A DNA stretch of 16,452 nucleotides, from assembly GCA_964640775.1 (NCBI GenBank), contig CAZXIT010000018.1:1-16452 (forward strand), read 5' to 3'. A program made the position numbers and the translations under genes. Within the stretch, counting starts at the first letter, position 1; each line of letters begins with the position of its first letter. The notes beneath the pieces are model-generated. The model did not search any database, had not been told where the DNA came from, and saw nothing but the letters and a program-made list of their open reading frames with translations. Source of the stretch: CAYMUN01 sp964640775. Its GTDB lineage: Bacteria; Patescibacteriota; Saccharimonadia; Saccharimonadales; UBA4665. Shown here piece after piece: positions 11,737 to 16,452 of this stretch.

Positions 11737-13407
11737 ATGCATATGGATGAAATCAGCAAAGGTCTGCGCGCGGCCGGCTTTCGGGGTGAGATTGATGATG
11801 CACCGGCAACGCTGGATCTCTACAGCCATGACGCGTCGATGTTTGAGCTCCGCCCAAAACTAGTGGTGAAACCCGAGGATGCCCAAGATGTCGAGCGCTT
11901 GGTCAAACTGGTGACTGCCAGCAAGAAAACCCACGCCGGCCTCAGCTTGACAGCCCGAAGTGCCGGTACCGACATGTCCGGCGGTGCCATCAACGACTCA
12001 ATTATTGTCGATTTCCTGGCACATTTTACTAAAATTGAAAAAATACATCCGACTTATATCCAGGCCCAGCCCGGCGTTTTTTACCGGGACTTTGACAAGC
12101 AGAGCCGGCTGCACGGCACCTTGATGCCAAGTTATCCGGCTTCTCGAGACCTTGCCAGCATCGGCGGCATGGTCAATAACAACGCCGGCGGTGAAAAATC
12201 CATTGAATTTGGCAAGACCGAGAATTTTGTGAACGAACTGCAATTTGTGTTTGCCGACGGCGTGGAGCGCACCGTCAAGCCGCTGCACAGAGCCGAACTT
12301 GATAAAAAAATGAAACAAAAAGACTTTGAAGGCGAAGTCTACAAAAAAATCTTCAAACTAGTAGACGAGCATTATGACCAGATTAAAGCCGCTAAACCAC
12401 ACGTCACCAAAAACTCGACTGGGTATAACTTATGGAACGTTTGGGACCGCGAGACGGGTATCTTTGACCTTACCAAGCTGATTGTCGGCGCCCAAGGCAC
12501 GCTTGGCTTTGTAACGGACATCAAGCTGCGGGTAGTTGATGCCCGGACTGACGAGGGCTTGCTGGTACTGTTTATGAAAGATATCGACGATCTGGGAGAA
12601 GTGATAAATAAGGTGATGGAATTTAAGCCTTCGCGTTTCGAATCGTTTGATGATGCCACGCTCTGGCTGTCGATTCGTTTTATGCCCAGCTTCCTCAAAA
12701 TTCTGGGCTGGAAAAAATTTATTCATCTGCTGGTCACGCTGATACCTGACGGCCTGCAGCTGCTGCGCGGCGTGCCGAAACTGATCCTGCTGATATCATT
12801 TAAGGGCAACGGCGAAGCAGAGGTACGGCAAAAGATCCAGGCCCTGCACCGTGAGCTGGCCAAGCACCGGGCGCGCTATGAGATCAACGGCTTCGAGGAA
12901 ACTCCCACTGAAGGCAAATCCGAAAAATTCTGGATTATGCGCCGCTATAGTTTTCAGCTGCTGCGCAGCAAAGTTCATGACAAGCACACTGCGCCGTTCA
13001 TCGATGATTTTGTAGTGCCGCCAAAATACCTGTCCGCTTTCCTGCCCAAATTGCGGCGAATTATCAAAAAGTATAAACTCCAGGCCACTATCGCCGGACA
13101 TATGGGCGACGGCAATTTTCATGTTATCCCCCTCATGAAACTTGAAGATCCGATCGACCGCCGCAAAATTCTGCCAGCTATGAAAGCTGTCAATAACTTG
13201 GTGCTCAGCTACGGCGGCTCACTGTCGGGCGAACACAACGATGGCTTGGTGCGGGGCCCATGGCTGGAACAAATGTACGGCAAGCCGGTGCTGCATTTAT
13301 TTCGCGAGGCTAAAGACATTATGGATCCAGAGCATATTTTCAATCCTCACAAAAAAGCCAACGCTAACTGGGAGTACTCATTCTCCCATATTCGCGAGCA
13401 TTTTTAG
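11737..13407 (+). CDS. FAD-linked oxidase / dehydrogenase, D-lactate/glycolate (GlcD/YdiJ-like) family
   Basis: The 556-residue protein has an N-terminal PCMH-type FAD domain followed by the FAD-oxidase C-terminal domain. Flavin-binding signatures are ARSAGTDMSGGA (73-84), GGMVNNNAGGEKSIEFGKT (143-161) and VGAQGTLGFVTD (250-261). The C-terminal domain has the substrate-side motif GHMGDGNFHVIP (454-465), then SGEHNDGLVRGPWLEQMYG (497-515) and the terminal IFNPHK. The form GEHxDGLVRGPW points to the D-2-hydroxyacid (lactate-type) branch. It would oxidise a 2-hydroxyacid and pass electrons to quinone or another carrier; no fused iron-sulfur domain is present. An upstream in-frame ATG at 11653 would add 28 residues that overlap the divergent gene and the -10 box, so I prefer 11737 (11743 is also possible); neither has a strong Shine-Dalgarno. 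Its stop overlaps the stop of the next gene by two bases. Confidence 0.9.
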   Translation: MHMDEISKGLRAAGFRGEIDDAPATLDLYSHDASMFELRPKLVVKPEDAQDVERLVKLVTASKKTHAGLSLTARSAGTDMSGGAINDSIIVDFLAHFTKIEKIHPTYIQAQPGVFYRDFDKQSRLHGTLMPSYPASRDLASIGGMVNNNAGGEKSIEFGKTENFVNELQFVFADGVERTVKPLHRAELDKKMKQKDFEGEVYKKIFKLVDEHYDQIKAAKPHVTKNSTGYNLWNVWDRETGIFDLTKLIVGAQGTLGFVTDIKLRVVDARTDEGLLVLFMKDIDDLGEVINKVMEFKPSRFESFDDATLWLSIRFMPSFLKILGWKKFIHLLVTLIPDGLQLLRGVPKLILLISFKGNGEAEVRQKIQALHRELAKHRARYEINGFEETPTEGKSEKFWIMRRYSFQLLRSKVHDKHTAPFIDDFVVPPKYLSAFLPKLRRIIKKYKLQATIAGHMGDGNFHVIPLMKLEDPIDRRKILPAMKAVNNLVLSYGGSLSGEHNDGLVRGPWLEQMYGKPVLHLFREAKDIMDPEHIFNPHKKANANWEYSFSHIREHF

Positions 13408-14267
13408 GGCGTCTTCACGCTGAGCTTGCGCTGAGCGTGGGTGCCAAAGATACACACCGCTAGGATCAGCAGCAGGACAATATAGATTGCCCGGTCAATA
13501 ATGTTGGCGGCCACGATAGCGTTATTGCTAATGTGGTGCAAGTGCTGGGAAAACACCAGGAATGACTCGCGAAAACCGATAGCTCCAGGTGTCAGCGAGA
13601 CAAATAATGCCAAATTGGCAGCGCCAGTATAAATCAGCGCCTGCGACAGCTGCACCCCAGGTGCGACGCTCCGCAGCTCGGCATAATAAATCGCCGTGAC
13701 CACCACGACTTGCAGCAAAGTGGCTAGAGCTAATAAGTACCAGCCCCGGAGATCAAGCCGGTCAAAACGCGGGGCCAGCTGGCGGCTGCGGCGTAATCCG
13801 TAGCCGAACAGCAGCCCAAGCGGTATCAGTCCAGCCAGCCACCAGCGCAATATGCCGGATAGCAGCAGGACGCTGCTCATGCCAGCGTAAAAAAAGTAAT
13901 ATACCAGAGTGGCTACCCCGTAGTCCTTGAGTTTAAGATTGTGCTTTTTTTTGAGGTACACGGCCCGAAATGCCGGGCCGCTCTGCAGCGGCCCAAAGAA
14001 GTTAATGATGGCGGTGTACATGGTGAGCAGCAGTCCTTCAGCTGCACCTACGCGTAGTTTGCAAAGGCGCAAGGTGGCAATAGTAATCAGGGCTAGGGCG
14101 CCAATGCCGCACAGGTAAAGCCCCAAAAGCAGTACAATGAGTCCCGGTGAGGTGTGCCGAAGCTGTCGGCCAACTTCAGGGTGTTTGACGAAGTAGTAAA
14201 TGAATGCCAAGGTGGTGGCAGCAAGAACGGAAACAATAATAATTGACCTGAGGAACGAACGCTTCAT
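13404..14267 (-). CDS. Integral membrane protein, lysylphosphatidylglycerol synthase TM-region / UPF0104 (AglD-like) family
   Basis: This 287-residue protein is almost entirely hydrophobic, with roughly seven or eight membrane helices. Family signatures of the LPG-synthase transmembrane region (YbhN/AglD/MprF N-terminus) are present: NFFGPLQSGPAFRAVYLKKK near residues 89-108, and SLTPGAIGFRESFLVF near 224-239, with the conserved glycine-x-x-E pattern of the inner motif. Only the flippase-like part is present; there is no aminoacyl-transferase domain, so it should not be called MprF. Members often sit beside glycosyltransferases and are thought to act in lipid or lipid-linked sugar handling. 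The ATG (14265-14267) is preceded by GGTGA, complementary to the 16S tail, but a TACTAT box lies only 9 bases away. The stop TAA shares two bases with the FAD oxidase stop on the opposite strand. Confidence 0.85.
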   Translation of the reverse strand: MKRSFLRSIIIVSVLAATTLAFIYYFVKHPEVGRQLRHTSPGLIVLLLGLYLCGIGALALITIATLRLCKLRVGAAEGLLLTMYTAIINFFGPLQSGPAFRAVYLKKKHNLKLKDYGVATLVYYFFYAGMSSVLLLSGILRWWLAGLIPLGLLFGYGLRRSRQLAPRFDRLDLRGWYLLALATLLQVVVVTAIYYAELRSVAPGVQLSQALIYTGAANLALFVSLTPGAIGFRESFLVFSQHLHHISNNAIVAANIIDRAIYIVLLLILAVCIFGTHAQRKLSVKTP

Positions 14268-14276
14268 GTTGTCACC

Positions 14277-14282
14277 ATAGTA
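14277..14282 (-). promoter_or_regulatory. Candidate -10 box for the LPG-type membrane gene
   Basis: TACTAT on the minus strand (5 of 6 matches) ends 9 bases before the ATG at 14267. If used, the transcript would begin within a few bases of the start codon and exclude the GGTGA ribosome binding site. No convincing -35 is seen, so another start further upstream is possible. Confidence 0.3.
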
Positions 14283-14304
14283 GCGTATAACCCTGACTTC
14301 TGGC

Positions 14305-14310
14305 TATAAT
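14305..14310 (+). promoter_or_regulatory. Consensus -10 box of the GT-C gene, decides its start
   Basis: A perfect TATAAT overlaps the upstream ATG (14309-14311) of the GT-C reading frame. That ATG therefore cannot be transcribed from this promoter, which moves the probable start to the next in-frame ATG at 14327. Transcription should begin near 14317, leaving about 10 bases of leader with no Shine-Dalgarno. The -35 is weak. Confidence 0.5.
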
Positions 14311-14326
14311 GTGTACAACAGCATTT

Positions 14327-15847
14327 ATGACGCAGCATAGCTCTTACACCCGCCGGGCAATATCAGCGATAAGCAGCTCTTGGTTTTTCCGGGGTGTAGT
14401 GGCTCTGCTCGTCCTCCAGGCAGCTTGGATAGCCCTCACCGGCCGCTTTCCGATGGCTTTTGACGAAGACTACCACCTCGGTATTATCCGGCTGTACGCC
14501 CATCATATCAGCCCGTTTTGGAGCGCTCCGCCGGCTGGCGCCGATAATTTTGGCGCAGTTGCCCGGGATCCGTCCTATCTCTACCAGTACCTCATGAGCT
14601 TCCCCTACCGCCTGGTCAGTTTATTCACGAGCGACCAGACCATACAAGTGCTGTGGCTGCGGGCTATAAACATCGGCCTGTTTGCGTCAGGCCTGGTGTT
14701 CTATCGGCGGCTGCTGCTCAAAACGGGGGCCTCAAAGGCGATTGTCCACACCTGCTTGCTGCTCTTCGTACTGGTACCCGTGGTGCCCTTGCTGGCTGCC
14801 CAGATTAACTACGATAATCTGCTGCTGCCACTGGTAGGACTAATCTTATGGCTAACGGCCAGTGTCAGCGACGAATTAGGAGCGGCTAAACGGCTAAACG
14901 GCCTTCGGCTAGCCCAAATAATGGCGCTTTGCATGCTTGCGAGTTTAGTAAAATACCCTTTTTTGCCAATATTCGTAACGGTCGTTGTATTTTTAGGCAT
15001 ACGTATCTGGCAGACGTACAAAAGTCTGCCGGCAATCTGGAAAAGTTTGCGCGGCTGCGCCCGAAAACTGGCCTGGCCTCGCAAGGTGCTCTACGCCCTA
15101 GTGCTGCTGGTCGCGTTCAGCCTGTGCGTGGAACGTTACGGAGTCAACTTGGCGCGCTACCATACGCCTGTGCCGGATTGCAGTGCCGTGCTTAGCGTCA
15201 GACAGTGCAGTGCCTATGGCCCCTGGATACGAGACCATACGCTGCAGCAAAATAAAGTTGATGATGGAGATAATGCCGTTGACTTCGCTCAGGAGTGGCT
15301 CTACGGGATGTGGCTGCGGCTGTTTTTTGCCGTTGACGGTCCTGCGACTGACTTTCAGACGCACGGGCCATTCATCATACCGGCTCTTAGCGCAATTGTT
15401 GGCGCAGTGTTCGGTTTCGGATTGATCATGCGCTATGGGCGCCGGCTATTCTCGATCTATAATGCTCCCGTCCTTTGTTTGCTGGCGGGGGTGACGATAT
15501 TCTACGTCTTGATCCTCATCCTAGACGGCTATGAAGCCTACCTTCGTACCGGCCAGCCGGTGGCGATAAACGGCCGCTATTTGCTGCCGGTACTCTTGCC
15601 TGCTCTGCTATTTAGTTTGCTGGCGGCTGGGCAGCTGCTCAAAAACCGGCCGGCACTTAAGCTGAGTGCTGCCTCGCTAATGGTCGCCTGTCTGCTCTAT
15701 GGCGGCGGGGCGCTGACCTACATTTTGCGCAGCAATGACAGCTGGTACTGGCCGAATCATAGCGTCCAGGCAGCTAACCATGCCGTCCAGCACCTGCTGG
15801 GGCCGATTACGCCGGGCTACAATCGCCCAAGCGAATTCTTGCGCTAG
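14327..15847 (+). CDS. GT-C fold polytopic membrane glycosyltransferase (PMT/ArnT-like)
   Basis: With the ATG at 14327 the protein has 506 residues and about ten or more membrane helices. A short basic N-terminus leads into the first helix (about 22-38), which is followed by an external loop carrying F45-D-E-D-Y-H50. An acidic Asp-Glu pair in this first loop is the hallmark of GT-C enzymes of the PMT/ArnT/GT39 type, where it holds the metal or deprotonates the acceptor. The loop continues with YLYQYLMSFPYRL. A large outer domain lies between helices (about 270-350) and contains Cys residues (VPDCSAV, RQCSAYG) that could form a disulfide outside the cell. Such enzymes use polyprenyl-phosphate sugars as donors. 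The convergent GT2 gene, of the type that makes such donors, ends 5 bases away. Acceptor is unknown. The six-residue-longer start at 14309 is rejected because it overlaps the -10 box. Confidence 0.8.
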   Translation: MTQHSSYTRRAISAISSSWFFRGVVALLVLQAAWIALTGRFPMAFDEDYHLGIIRLYAHHISPFWSAPPAGADNFGAVARDPSYLYQYLMSFPYRLVSLFTSDQTIQVLWLRAINIGLFASGLVFYRRLLLKTGASKAIVHTCLLLFVLVPVVPLLAAQINYDNLLLPLVGLILWLTASVSDELGAAKRLNGLRLAQIMALCMLASLVKYPFLPIFVTVVVFLGIRIWQTYKSLPAIWKSLRGCARKLAWPRKVLYALVLLVAFSLCVERYGVNLARYHTPVPDCSAVLSVRQCSAYGPWIRDHTLQQNKVDDGDNAVDFAQEWLYGMWLRLFFAVDGPATDFQTHGPFIIPALSAIVGAVFGFGLIMRYGRRLFSIYNAPVLCLLAGVTIFYVLILILDGYEAYLRTGQPVAINGRYLLPVLLPALLFSLLAAGQLLKNRPALKLSAASLMVACLLYGGGALTYILRSNDSWYWPNHSVQAANHAVQHLLGPITPGYNRPSEFLR

Positions 15848-15852
15848 TTTGT

Positions 15853-16452
15853 TTAGCGGGTTGATGCGTCAAAGCGAGCCCGCTTGGTCTGTTCCAGATT
15901 GTCTTCGATCAGGATGCGGTTGATGCGGATCAGGTCGGCGATAATGTTGAGTACCAGGCATAAAAATGCGGCAATCATTAGCAGCGATCCAACCAGCAAT
16001 GACTGGACATGCCCGCTGGTGGAGCCATCAAGCAGGCTGAAATAAATAAATCGGGCAAAAGGCACTAGCCCAGCCAAAAATAACAGGGCCCCCAGCCAGC
16101 CAAAAATAATATATGGCTTATACATGATGTACGCCCGAATGATTGTCAGCGCTGATTTGCGAATATGCTCGCCGGTGGATTTAAAGAGCCGTGATTCACG
16201 CAGCTTAGGATTAGTCTCTACGGGTATTGAGGCGATGTGCAGGCCTTTGTACCCAGCCTGGATAATTGTTTCGGTACAGTAGCTAAATCTGGTGATGGTA
16301 TTGAGCCTTAGCAGTGATTCGCGGCTGTAGGCCCGAAAGCCGCTCACGGCATCGGGCAGCTGGGTGCCGGCCGCTTCGTTGACGACTGCACTGCCGACCC
16401 GCTGCAGCAGTTTTTTAAGCGGTGAGAAGTGCTTGATACTGCCAGTTTGGCG
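15853..16452 (-). CDS. Family 2 glycosyltransferase with C-terminal membrane anchor (polyprenyl-phosphate-sugar synthase type), 5' truncated
   Basis: The frame stays open to the right edge (199 codons and stop visible), so the start lies beyond the window; the GTG at 16345-16347 is internal. The edge segment includes GTQLPDAVSGFRAYSRESLLRL, the SGFRAY signature of dolichol-phosphate-mannose-synthase-like GT2 enzymes. It is followed by TETIIQAGYKG and IPVETNPKLRESRLFKS, typical of the bacterial branch. Two hydrophobic helices follow (about residues 113-136 and 151-173 of the visible part), then a short Arg/Glu/Lys-rich tail. The DxD donor site would be upstream and is not visible. The likely role is moving a sugar from a nucleotide donor to polyprenyl phosphate at the inner membrane, giving the donor for GT-C enzymes such as its convergent neighbour. 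The sugar cannot be read from the sequence. Confidence 0.88.
   Translation of the reverse strand, partial: RQTGSIKHFSPLKKLLQRVGSAVVNEAAGTQLPDAVSGFRAYSRESLLRLNTITRFSYCTETIIQAGYKGLHIASIPVETNPKLRESRLFKSTGEHIRKSALTIIRAYIMYKPYIIFGWLGALLFLAGLVPFARFIYFSLLDGSTSGHVQSLLVGSLLMIAAFLCLVLNIIADLIRINRILIEDNLEQTKRARFDASTR

Noticed and set aside
13960..13985. GC-rich inverted repeat (GGCCCG ... CGGGCC)
   Set aside because: It falls inside the LPG-type coding region with no T run; most likely a chance product of local codon composition.
14309..14326. ATG at 14309 as start of the GT-C gene
   Set aside because: It is part of a perfect TATAAT (14305-14310), so it lies upstream of the likely transcription start.
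16345..16347. GTG as the start of the right-edge glycosyltransferase
   Set aside because: The frame is open to the window edge and encodes family-typical sequence (GTQLPDA) before it, so the gene is truncated by the window.
1..16452. CRISPR arrays, tRNA or rRNA genes, transposases, attachment sites
   Set aside because: I looked for spaced direct repeats, cloverleaf-like segments and transposase motifs by eye and saw none; a tRNA scan and a self-alignment could not be run here.

Overview
The window reads as a piece of bacterial chromosome. I estimate moderately high G+C (about 53-65% in the lines I counted by hand) and dense gene packing, with many gene ends abutting or overlapping. No rRNA, tRNA, CRISPR array, transposase or phage gene was seen. 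The protein sequences (ATP synthase beta, the membrane-anchored family 2 glycosyltransferase, a UvrD-nuclease fusion, a single-chain NDH-2-like enzyme) remind me most of Candidatus Saccharibacteria (TM7) or another Patescibacteria/CPR lineage. That placement is recognition from memory and not a search; I hold it at about 0.5.

Layout. (1) 1-3447, plus strand: the 3' part of an F1Fo ATP synthase operon, with atpA (5' end outside the window), atpG, atpD and atpC, each with a ribosome binding site close to or inside the preceding gene. (2) 3451-4859: a small unknown gene on the minus strand, then a divergent promoter region and a 311-residue protein carrying Cys-x-Asp-x-Arg and His-x-x-Cys, the two metal-site motifs of beta-type carbonic anhydrases. 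(3) 4926-5692: an aquaporin-family channel with its own promoter, a clear intrinsic terminator, and a selectivity filter that has lost its arginine. (4) 5691-8918, minus strand: a UvrD/RecB-type helicase fused to a PD-(D/E)XK nuclease. (5) 8919-9371: an unusual A+T-rich interval with a perfect 28-bp palindrome, a short three-helix membrane protein and a second hairpin. (6) 9370-10563, minus strand: a type II NADH dehydrogenase-like flavoprotein. (7) 10599-16452: a GT4 glycosyltransferase, divergent from a D-lactate/glycolate-type FAD oxidase, then an LPG-synthase-type membrane protein, a GT-C membrane glycosyltransferase, and the 3' part of a polyprenyl-phosphate-sugar-type family 2 glycosyltransferase.

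How the genes could work together. ATP synthase, the NDH-2-like enzyme and the FAD oxidase are the parts expected around a very small respiratory chain, although no quinol oxidase is visible here. The GT4, GT-C, GT2 and LPG-type genes look like a cell-surface glycoconjugate neighbourhood in which the GT2 could make a lipid-linked sugar used by the GT-C enzyme. The carbonic-anhydrase-like protein next to a channel with a wide apolar filter suggests a CO2/bicarbonate or small-neutral-solute role, which is inference only.

The points most worth a second look are that carbonic-anhydrase-like gene and its channel neighbour, the 28-bp palindrome with the A+T-rich small gene beside it, a self-complementary -10 box that could drive two divergent genes, and very short or absent leaders at several starts.
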